From: DASWIG01 sp965371445
GTDB taxonomy: Bacteria; Acidobacteriota; Thermoanaerobaculia; Multivoradales; J023
DNA: 15,725 nt
Assembly (NCBI GenBank): GCA_965371445.1
Contig: CBDUYN010000216.1
Location: 1-15,725, forward strand
Direction: 5' to 3'
The position numbers and the translations under genes are program-made. The notes under the pieces were generated by a model. The model was not told the origin of the DNA, searched no databases, and worked only from the letters and a program-made list of their open reading frames with translations. This document shows, one piece after another, positions 1 to 6,660 of this stretch. How positions within the stretch are numbered: position 1 is the stretch's first letter; each line of letters opens with the position of its first letter.

Positions 1-12
1 AGGGGGATTTCC
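1..12. repeat. Partial copy of a G5 repeat element
   Basis: The first bases, AGGGGGATTTCC, match positions 3283-3294 exactly. There the same bases form the tail of a C5/G5 hairpin element. The window therefore probably opens inside another copy. Only the tail is visible, so the identification rests on 12 bases. Confidence 0.4.
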
Positions 13-34
13 CCGGCGGACGAAGTCCGCCGGG
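12..34 (-). terminator. Strong GC hairpin downstream of the TPR kinase gene
   Basis: CCCGGCGGAC (12-21) and GTCCGCCGGG (25-34) form a perfect 10-bp stem with a 3-nt loop. It begins about 30 nt past the stop codon of the minus-strand kinase gene. No T-run follows on either strand, so it is not a canonical Rho-independent terminator. A U-tract-less terminator or a 3'-end-protecting hairpin is the likely role. Confidence 0.5.
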
Positions 35-64
35 ACAGCGGTCGAGGCTATGCCCGACAGGCTC

Positions 65-3000
65 CTAGTCACCACCGGCTTTTAGCGCTTCCTCCACCCA
101 GGTGCCGGCGAAGTCGGCGTCTTGCCAGAGGCGCAGGAAACGGTCGAAATGACGCCGGGCGTCGGCTTGCTCTCCCAGCTCTCGGTGAGCCCGGCCGAGA
201 AGAAAGCCGGCGGAGACCCAGGACAAGGGATGCTCGACGTGCTCGGCACCGCTCCTCACGGCTTTCCCGAGCCACTCGCGGGCGGCCCTGGGGTTGCCGG
301 CGAGCAGCTCCGCCTCGCCGAGAGCCGTCCACACCGGCACGTGATCCGGCAAGACGTAGGGATGGATCTCGACGCCGCGCGGGGGGAGCAGGGCCTCGGC
401 CCGGCGCAAGGCCCGCACGGCGGACGCCGCGTCGCGGCGCAGCAGGGCCCGGCGGCCCGCGAGATGGAGGATCTGGCGTTGCTCGACCGGGTTGGGGAAG
501 TCGCTGTGGCGTTTTTTGAGCAGGGCCTCCAGGGCGTCGGCGTCGGCGGATCGGCCCAGGGCTTGCTCGGCGAGCGCGGCGACGAAAGTCGCTTGCAGCT
601 CCGGCCAGTACCCTTCCCCTTCCTCCCGGGCCCGCCGTGCTTCGGCAAGGGCCCGTTCGTCCTCGCCGCGGGCGAGGAGCACCTCGGCCCTCCAGCAGCG
701 GGCCTGGGCGTTCGACGGATTCGGCGTAGGGTAGGCGGCCGCGGCGTCGGCGAGCCGCGCCAGAGCTTCCTCGGAACGCCCCCGGTAGAGGAGGTTGCGA
801 GCCAGCGACGTCGAGCCGCGCCAGCGGGAGTAGGCGTCGCCGGTCTTGGCCGCCATGGCCGCCGCCGCCGCGTCGGCCCGCGTCCAGTCCTGGCGCAGGA
901 CTTCGAGGCGCCAACGGGAATAGTGGACGTAGACGTCGTCCGGCCGGCGGCGCCGCGCTTCGCCGAGCGCTTCGGCAGCCGTGGCGAGATCGCCCCACTG
1001 CAGGGCGTACCAGGAAAGATAGATCTGCGCCAACCAGTCGTCGGCCTGGCGCCGGGCCAGGTCGTCCAGGACGCGCCGACCCGACGCGTGCCGGCCCAGG
1101 GCGGCGTGAGAAAAAGCCGCGTTGTAGCTCGAATAGGTGGAGAGCGAGCCGTCGCGAGCCAGGACACCCAGCACCTCGACCGCTTCCCCGTATTGCTCGA
1201 GAGAGGCATGGAGCAAGCCGAGCCCTTCCCGAAAGATAGATTTTTCGGGATCGAGCTCGAGACCCTTCTGAAACGCTTCGATCGCGAGAGGATAAGTCGA
1301 CCAACGGCTTTCGTAATGGCTTCCCTCGACGTTGTAGCGGCGAGCCGGTGGCAGCTTCTCGGCGAGCTCGACGGCGCGTCGGGTCGACACGGTCGCCTGT
1401 GCGGTCTTTCCGAGGTTGCGCTGAATGCGGCTCAGATCGGCGAACGCCAGCGCGAATTCGGGATCGACCTCGACCGCTTTCAGGAAGAGGAGCTCGGCCT
1501 CCTGGATCTTCGACGCGTGGAACAGAGCCAGTCCCTCGGTGTAGTAGCGCCATGCCTCGAGAGAATCGGTGGTCACCATGGAGACGCTTGGCGGCGCGTC
1601 GCTCGTCGCAACGACCTCGAAATGGCCGCGAACGGCGGCCCCCAGCTCGTCGACGAGCAGAAAGAACCGGACCTGGTGATCGCGCGCCTGGGCCGACTTC
1701 AGGATCTCTCCCGCGGCCGTCTCGAGACTCGCGTTGATCTCCAGCTGATCGCCGACCCGGGTGAAGTTGCCGCGCACGACCGCGCCCACCGAGGCCCGCT
1801 CGGCCACCTGGCGAATGATCTCGAAAGACGGCGGCGCGTCGAGCGCGTCGAGCGCGTCGAGGATCTCGTGGAGCCTGCCGGACGCCAGGACGTCGATCTC
1901 GCCCGATCCGGCCAGGCTCGTCGTCAGGGACTCGGCGATCCCCCGGCGCATCCAGTCGAGCTCGGGATCGCCTTTCAAGTTCTGGAAGTAGAGGACGGCG
2001 ATCGAGGTCTCCGCGGCCGCCGGGCTCGCCGGGCGGAGCCCGATCCACCAGGCGGTGACCAAGAGGGCGAGCCCCAGGCCCGCGGCGATCCATGGCAGGA
2101 CGCGCACGGCTGTGCTGCGGCGAGCTCCGGAGGGCGGCGCCGGCTCCGCGGCGCTCACCGGCCAATCGCCGGTCGGCAGCACGGCGATGTCGCCGCCCTG
2201 GACGATGGTGGCGCTCAGGGGCGGTTGCGTGGCGAACGGCGTCCGCTCGGCCGGCGGCGCGACAGCGCCCGTACCGGAGCCGGCGGCGGCCCGCAGCTCT
2301 TCGAGCGTGTCGGCGACGACGCGGGCGTTCTGCGGCCGCTCGGCCGGGTCCTTGGCCAGCAGGGCGTCGACGAGCCGGGTCAGCTCCGGCGGCAGGTCGC
2401 TACGCAGCTCGGCCAGCGGCTCGGGCTCTTCGCTCGTGACGCGGCGCAGGGTGTCGAGGACGTTCGAGCCGCGAAACGCCGGACGGCCGGTGAGCATCTG
2501 GTAGAGGAGGCTGCCGAAGGCGAAGAGGTCGGAGCGGTGGTCGACGCCGCGTCCGCTCGCCTGCTCGGGCGACATGGCGTGCACCGTACCCACCAGCGCT
2601 CCCGACTGAGTGATCGCGGCGGCCAGAGAATCGCCGTCGAGGCCGTCGCTCCAGAGCAGCCGCGCCAGGCCGAAGTCGAGGATCTTCGCGTGGCCCGACG
2701 GCGTGACGCGGACGTTCTCGGGTTTCAGGTCACGGTGGACGAGCCCCTTGCCGTGGGCCTCGGCGAGGCCGTCGGCGATTTCCGCGGCGAGGCGTAGCGC
2801 CGGCGCGAGGTCAAGCCCGCCCTCGGCGATCAGCTCGGGGAGGCCACGTCCCTCGACGTGCTCCATCACCAGGACGTCGCCCTCGTCGGTCTCCAGCAGC
2901 TCGAAGACCTGGACGATTGACGGATGGCTCAGCCGGGCGACGGCGCGGGCCTCGCGGCGAAACCGGGCGCGGGCGCGCTCGTCGTGCGGCGGATCGGTCA

Positions 3001-3136
3001 GGACGCGCTTGAGGGCCACGTGGCGCTCAAGGCGTTCGTCCCAGGCGAGGAAGACCTCGCCCATGCCGCCGCGGCCCAACAAGGCCTCGAGGCGGTAGCC
3101 GCCCAGGCGTCCGGACGGGATGCCCTTGGTGGTCAC
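65..3136 (-). CDS. Membrane Ser/Thr protein kinase with extracytoplasmic TPR domain
   Basis: A Hanks-type Ser/Thr kinase of 1023 residues. Visible kinase motifs are the Gly loop LGRGGMGEV (~20-28), ALK with K43, HRDLKPEN (134-141), DFG (154-156) and the MSPEQ segment (~188). All catalytic residues are present. A low-complexity linker leads to one transmembrane helix (~347-366). Outside the membrane lies a segment starting SIAVLYFQNL (~378), like the TolB/FlgO-type domain that often joins kinases or cyclases to TPRs. Many TPR-like helical repeats fill ~530-1010. The likely role is phosphorylation of cytoplasmic proteins in response to something bound by the outer repeats. The start is GTG with no Shine-Dalgarno. 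TAACAT lies 7 nt upstream, so the message may be leaderless. The FHA activator gene lies just upstream on the same strand and may encode a substrate. Substrate and ligand are unknown. Confidence 0.93.
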   Translation of the reverse strand: MTTKGIPSGRLGGYRLEALLGRGGMGEVFLAWDERLERHVALKRVLTDPPHDERARARFRREARAVARLSHPSIVQVFELLETDEGDVLVMEHVEGRGLPELIAEGGLDLAPALRLAAEIADGLAEAHGKGLVHRDLKPENVRVTPSGHAKILDFGLARLLWSDGLDGDSLAAAITQSGALVGTVHAMSPEQASGRGVDHRSDLFAFGSLLYQMLTGRPAFRGSNVLDTLRRVTSEEPEPLAELRSDLPPELTRLVDALLAKDPAERPQNARVVADTLEELRAAAGSGTGAVAPPAERTPFATQPPLSATIVQGGDIAVLPTGDWPVSAAEPAPPSGARRSTAVRVLPWIAAGLGLALLVTAWWIGLRPASPAAAETSIAVLYFQNLKGDPELDWMRRGIAESLTTSLAGSGEIDVLASGRLHEILDALDALDAPPSFEIIRQVAERASVGAVVRGNFTRVGDQLEINASLETAAGEILKSAQARDHQVRFFLLVDELGAAVRGHFEVVATSDAPPSVSMVTTDSLEAWRYYTEGLALFHASKIQEAELLFLKAVEVDPEFALAFADLSRIQRNLGKTAQATVSTRRAVELAEKLPPARRYNVEGSHYESRWSTYPLAIEAFQKGLELDPEKSIFREGLGLLHASLEQYGEAVEVLGVLARDGSLSTYSSYNAAFSHAALGRHASGRRVLDDLARRQADDWLAQIYLSWYALQWGDLATAAEALGEARRRRPDDVYVHYSRWRLEVLRQDWTRADAAAAAMAAKTGDAYSRWRGSTSLARNLLYRGRSEEALARLADAAAAYPTPNPSNAQARCWRAEVLLARGEDERALAEARRAREEGEGYWPELQATFVAALAEQALGRSADADALEALLKKRHSDFPNPVEQRQILHLAGRRALLRRDAASAVRALRRAEALLPPRGVEIHPYVLPDHVPVWTALGEAELLAGNPRAAREWLGKAVRSGAEHVEHPLSWVSAGFLLGRAHRELGEQADARRHFDRFLRLWQDADFAGTWVEEALKAGGD
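1834..1860. repeat. Three perfect 9-bp tandem repeats inside the kinase gene
   Basis: GCGCGTCGA occurs three times in a row. On the coding (minus) strand it reads as Leu-Asp-Ala three times in the extracytoplasmic part of the kinase. It is in frame, so the protein simply gains or loses LDA units if copy number changes. Confidence 0.8.
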
Positions 3137-3143
3137 GACGGCT

Positions 3144-3149
3144 ATGTTA
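3144..3149 (-). promoter_or_regulatory. Probable -10 element of a leaderless kinase message
   Basis: On the minus strand TAACAT fits the TANNNT -10 pattern and ends 7 nt before the GTG start at 3136. Transcription would then begin at or next to the start codon. No Shine-Dalgarno sequence lies upstream of the GTG. No good -35 hexamer is visible at 16-18 bp. Confidence 0.4.
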
Positions 3150-3218
3150 GCTCAACCGCGAGTCGCTGGAAGATGGCCGACTGACGTCGGCCAAATCGCC
3201 GCTCCCGGCCGGCCCCTG

Positions 3219-3294
3219 CCCCCCTTATCCTAAAAGGGGGAAGAGAATCCGGAATCCGGTCCCCCCTTTAGGAAAGGGGGTTAGGGGGATTTCC
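3219..3294. repeat. Twin C5/G5 hairpin element, likely terminator of the sigma54 activator gene
   Basis: Two related hairpins lie in the 144-bp gap between the sigma54 activator and the kinase. The first pairs CCCCCTT (3220-3226) with AAGGGGG (3234-3240). The second pairs CCCCCTTT (3262-3269) with AAAGGGGG (3273-3280) around a 3-nt loop. A tail TTAGGGGGATTTCC (3281-3294) follows. The activator's stop codon is the first three bases of that tail, so the element forms the gene's last codons and its 3' end. Read on the minus strand, the second hairpin comes directly after the stop, which suits a terminator. The tail recurs at 1-12. Confidence 0.65.
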
Positions 3295-5176
3295 GCCGCA
3301 GCTCGTCCTTCATCCCCAAGCTCTTGAGCATGCGGTGGAGCGAATTGACGTGGACACCGAGGCGCTCGGCGGTACGGCCGTAGTCCTCTCCCGATTCGCG
3401 CCAGGCGTCGAGGATCAGGAGCTTCTTATAGGCGACGAGCGCGGCCTGGAAGTCGCTCGAGGACTCTTCGCTGGGCGGCTCGGCGGCGGCACCGGCCGCC
3501 GCCACCTCCTCCGGCAGGTCCTCGCGGCGCACCACCTCGCCGTCGCCGAGCACGACGGCGCGTTCGATCACGTTTGAGAGCTCGCGGACGTTGCCCGGCC
3601 AGCGATAGGCCATCAAGCACCGCCGTGCCGCGGGCTCGATGGCGACGTTGCGCAGCCCCAGCTTCTCGCCGTGGCGCCGGGCGAAGTAGCTCGCCAGAAG
3701 CGGGACGTCCTCACGCCGTTCGCGCAGCGGTGGCAGGGTGCAGGGGATCACGTTCAGGCGGTAGTAGAGGTCCTCGCGGAGCTCTCCGTCCTTGACCGCC
3801 TGCTCCAGGTCGCGGTGGGTGGCGGCGACAACGCGGACATCGACCTTGATCGGCCGCTCCCCGCCGACGCGCTCGATCTCGCGCTCCTGGAGGGCGCGAA
3901 GGAGCTTGGCCTGCAAGCCGAAAGGGGTCTCGGCCACCTCGTCGAGAAAAAGCGTCCCGCGGTGGGCCGCTTCCATTTTGCCCACCTTGCGCGCCAGAGC
4001 GCCGGTGAAGGCCCCTTTCTCGTGACCGAAAAGCTCGCTTTCGAGCAGCGTCTCCGAGAGGGTGGCGCAGTTGACGGCGACGAAGGGTCCGTCGCAGCGC
4101 GGGCTCGAGCGGTGGACGGCCCGCGCCACGAGCTCCTTGCCGGTACCGCTCTCTCCATAGAAGAGCACGGTCGAGTCGGCCCGTGCCACCCGGGCCACGA
4201 AGTCGAAGACGCGGCGGATGGCGGCGCTCTCGCCGATCATCTCGTGGCGGGCTTCCTCGTCGCGCAACCGGCGGTTCTCGCTCCGGAGCCAGCGCAGGTG
4301 AAAGGCGTTTTGAAACGCCAGCGACGCGATGCCGGCGATCGCCGTCAGGAGCTCCAGGTGGCTCTCGGTGAAGCCCTCGCTGCGGCGATCGAGGTAGACG
4401 GCGCCCAGGGGCTCGCCGTCGCCGCTGGCGAGCGGCGCGGCGAGGATCGCTCCGACGCCGGCGACGCTCCCGGCCTGGACGAGCTCGCCGTCGACAGGTT
4501 GCCGAGGGCACAAGAGCCCCACCCCGGCCTCCAGCACCCGGGCGAGGACCGTTTGGCTGGGCTGGGGGTCGCCGCGCTCGGCAATCGCGGCCGGGCGCTC
4601 GACCCCGGGCTCCAGGAGGAGCAGGGCGCCACGTTCGGCGGGCACCGCCGCGAAGCAGGCGTCGAGGAGCCGTTCGGCGAGCACCTCTGGCGCGAGGTCG
4701 CTCAGCAGGGTCGTCGCGAGCTGGACCAGGGTGTGCAGCTCGCGCGCCAGGCGCGCCTCCTTGGGCAAGGCGGCGTCGAGGCGTGCCGCGTCGAGATGCA
4801 CCACCTCCGTTAGCTTGCGCTCCAGCGTGGTGCCCGAAAGGAGGGGAGGACCGCTCTCCGGCGCCGGATGAACACCGGAGGACGAGTCGTCGAGCAGGAA
4901 GAGGAAGGTGCTCGTCCCCAGGGTCAGGAGGTCGCTGTGGATCAGGTCCTTTTCGTGGACCGGCCGGCCGTTAACGAAGGTACCGTGGCGGCTGCCCAGG
5001 TCGCGCAGGAGATAGCGCTCCGGCTCGCGGACGATCTCACAATGCTGGCGAGACACCTCGACGAGAGGGATCTGCAGGTCGCAGCCGTCCTCGCGGCCGA
5101 CGGTGAAGCGATCACGACCGATAGGAAACGTCTGCCCCTCGTGGGGTCCGCTGATGGCGGTCAAGCGCGGTGTCAA
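3281..5176 (-). CDS. FHA-GAF sigma54-dependent transcriptional activator
   Basis: An enhancer-binding activator of sigma54 RNA polymerase, 631 residues. An FHA domain (~24-95) shows VGRE, SRQH and GSRHGTFVNG, the phospho-Thr-binding pattern. A GAF-like sensor domain spans ~150-295. The AAA+ domain carries Walker A GESGTGKE (341-348), the sigma54-contacting loop GAFTGA (388-393), Walker B LFLDE (~409-413) and REDLYYRLNV (467-476). A Fis-type HTH lies at ~597-620. The core is intact. The start chosen is TTG at 5176. GGGGAGAAAGG lies a few bases upstream, and the reading frame further upstream is non-native sequence overlapping the neighbouring gene. The FHA domain suggests control by a Ser/Thr kinase, and such a kinase is the next gene. 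Its target promoters were not found in the window. Confidence 0.93.
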   Translation of the reverse strand: MTPRLTAISGPHEGQTFPIGRDRFTVGREDGCDLQIPLVEVSRQHCEIVREPERYLLRDLGSRHGTFVNGRPVHEKDLIHSDLLTLGTSTFLFLLDDSSSGVHPAPESGPPLLSGTTLERKLTEVVHLDAARLDAALPKEARLARELHTLVQLATTLLSDLAPEVLAERLLDACFAAVPAERGALLLLEPGVERPAAIAERGDPQPSQTVLARVLEAGVGLLCPRQPVDGELVQAGSVAGVGAILAAPLASGDGEPLGAVYLDRRSEGFTESHLELLTAIAGIASLAFQNAFHLRWLRSENRRLRDEEARHEMIGESAAIRRVFDFVARVARADSTVLFYGESGTGKELVARAVHRSSPRCDGPFVAVNCATLSETLLESELFGHEKGAFTGALARKVGKMEAAHRGTLFLDEVAETPFGLQAKLLRALQEREIERVGGERPIKVDVRVVAATHRDLEQAVKDGELREDLYYRLNVIPCTLPPLRERREDVPLLASYFARRHGEKLGLRNVAIEPAARRCLMAYRWPGNVRELSNVIERAVVLGDGEVVRREDLPEEVAAAGAAAEPPSEESSSDFQAALVAYKKLLILDAWRESGEDYGRTAERLGVHVNSLHRMLKSLGMKDELRRKSP

Positions 5177-5217
5177 GAAGCCTTTCTCCCCAGAATGCTC
5201 CCTACAGATCCTACACC

Positions 5218-6609
5218 CTAAGCCGTCCAGGCTGTCGCTCCGGCGGCCACGAGCGCCCCGGCCAGGGTGGCGAGGAAGTTGACGCCCTCGTTGTCGAGAA
5301 GCCCCCGGCGCTCGAGGGTGGCTCCAAGGAGGCTGTCGACGAAGCTTCCGAAGACTCCCGCTACCGCGACGACGGCGATCCCTCCCGGAGCGTGAAAGCC
5401 CACGGAGAAGCCCAGGACGGCGACCGCGAATGCTCCGGCCGTCCCTACGAGCGTCCCGCCGAGGGAGATGCCGCCGTCGGTGCCGGGAGCGACCGGCTGC
5501 CAGGACGTGACGAGGACACATCGTCCACGCCGCAGCTGGCCGATCTCGGAGCTCAGGGTGTCGGCCGTGGCGCTCGAAAAAGCGCCCAGGAATGCCGCTA
5601 GGTAGAGCCCGCCCTGGGGCGTCGTGGCGGCGAAGAGCGCTGCCGCACAGGCGACGCCGGCGTTGGCGACGGCGTTCTTGGCGCTACGGCGTCCCCCGGC
5701 CTCCTGGGCGAGGCGCGTCGCTGCTTTCCGGCGGTAGCCGAGCTTCGTCGCCGCTGTACCCGCGGCGACGAAGAACACCAGCACCACAAAACCCCGCCAC
5801 CCCAGGAAGGTGGCCGTCACCGTCCCCAGGATCGTCCCTGCCACGGCGCCTGGCACGTCGATCGCCCGCGCCGCGTAGGCCGCTCCGGCCGCGGCCAGGT
5901 TGACCGCCAGGGCGACCGCGGCACCGAGCAGGTGGGTGCGCACGGCCTCTGCCGTCCAGTGACCCTGGGTCGACACGAGACCCAGGAGAAGGAGCGCCGC
6001 CACCGGCGGCGCGGTGAGGTTGTCGTCGAGCTTCCAGGGTTGCGACTCGACGAGAGCGGCAAGAGCGACCGCGACCGCCGCCACCGCGGTGAGGAACGGC
6101 CACGGCAGTGTCTCCCCCCCTTGATCCCCCGAGGGGGACAGTGGACGCGCTGCGGGCAGGAAGTGAAGCGTCCAGGCGAGCAGGACGGCGGCGGCGGCCG
6201 TCCCGAAGACCCAGTAGGCGATCGTCCCGGCCCAGGTCTTCTTCGGGTTCCAGGGTAGGGGGCGCCCGCGTCCGCCGGCGATCGTCGCCATCCCGTCGCC
6301 GAAGGCGAGGACGCCCCAGACCGCGGCGGCGATCTCGAGGCGTTGCTGGAAGACGACGGTCAGGACGAGTAAGACGAAGGGATAGAAAGCGATCCCCGAC
6401 TGAAATCGGCGGTCGAGCTCGCCCGGACGCCAGACCCGTGGCAGAAGGCGCGGCAGAACAAAAAGATTCCAAACGACGAGCGCCGCCGCGAGAAGGATGG
6501 AGCCCAGAGGTCCGGCAAAGGCGAGGGCGAAAGCGAGAAGACCCGTCGCCGTGTGGACGAGCTTGCGCAGCAGCTCGGTATGGCTTCGCTCTGCGGGGGC
6601 TCCTGACAT
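5218..6609 (-). CDS. Fused phytol/dolichol-kinase-like and DUF92 (VTE6-like) membrane protein
   Basis: A polytopic membrane protein of 463 residues with two halves. Residues ~10-215 resemble the CTP-dependent polyprenol/phytol kinase and CDP-diglyceride synthetase group, with GDGMATIAG (104-112) and KKTWAGT (123-129). Residues ~225-463 resemble DUF92, with SATADTLSSEIG (346-357), the Gly-rich GTDGGISLGGT segment (376-386), and GSFVDSLLGA and DNEGVNF near the end. In plants and cyanobacteria the separate counterparts VTE5 and VTE6 phosphorylate phytol and then phytyl phosphate. By analogy this protein may make an isoprenyl diphosphate from a free isoprenol. The true substrate cannot be read from sequence. 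The ATG at 6609 has a weak AGGA about 8 nt upstream. The gap to the sigma54 activator is 41 bp. A C5/G5 hairpin is embedded in the loop-coding region near residues 157-163. Confidence 0.85.
   Translation of the reverse strand: MSGAPAERSHTELLRKLVHTATGLLAFALAFAGPLGSILLAAALVVWNLFVLPRLLPRVWRPGELDRRFQSGIAFYPFVLLVLTVVFQQRLEIAAAVWGVLAFGDGMATIAGGRGRPLPWNPKKTWAGTIAYWVFGTAAAAVLLAWTLHFLPAARPLSPSGDQGGETLPWPFLTAVAAVAVALAALVESQPWKLDDNLTAPPVAALLLLGLVSTQGHWTAEAVRTHLLGAAVALAVNLAAAGAAYAARAIDVPGAVAGTILGTVTATFLGWRGFVVLVFFVAAGTAATKLGYRRKAATRLAQEAGGRRSAKNAVANAGVACAAALFAATTPQGGLYLAAFLGAFSSATADTLSSEIGQLRRGRCVLVTSWQPVAPGTDGGISLGGTLVGTAGAFAVAVLGFSVGFHAPGGIAVVAVAGVFGSFVDSLLGATLERRGLLDNEGVNFLATLAGALVAAGATAWTA
6112..6138. 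repeat. C5/G5 palindrome embedded in the DUF92 fusion gene
   Basis: CTCCCCCCCTTGATCCCCCGAGGGGGA contains a CCCC-CGAG-GGGG hairpin (6127-6136 core) preceded by a second C-run. It resembles the hairpin element at 3219-3294 in composition. It is in frame and encodes a Ser/Pro/Gly-rich stretch (residues ~157-166) in a predicted loop between membrane segments, a place that would tolerate an insertion. Membership of the same family is a judgement by eye. Confidence 0.4.
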
Positions 6610-6660
6610 CCACGGATCCTGACAGATGCGCGGCGAATTCCGGAGCCTGGAAGGATCTCG

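Noticed and set aside
122..2797. 891-residue plus-strand ORF opposite the TPR kinase
   Set aside because: It is an antisense shadow. The minus strand has clear kinase motifs and TPRs, while the plus translation is low-complexity and matches no motif.
5177..5521. Longer N-terminus for the sigma54 activator
   Set aside because: The extra residues are Arg-rich antisense-type sequence overlapping the DUF92 fusion gene. The FHA domain begins just after the TTG at 5176, which has a ribosome-binding site.
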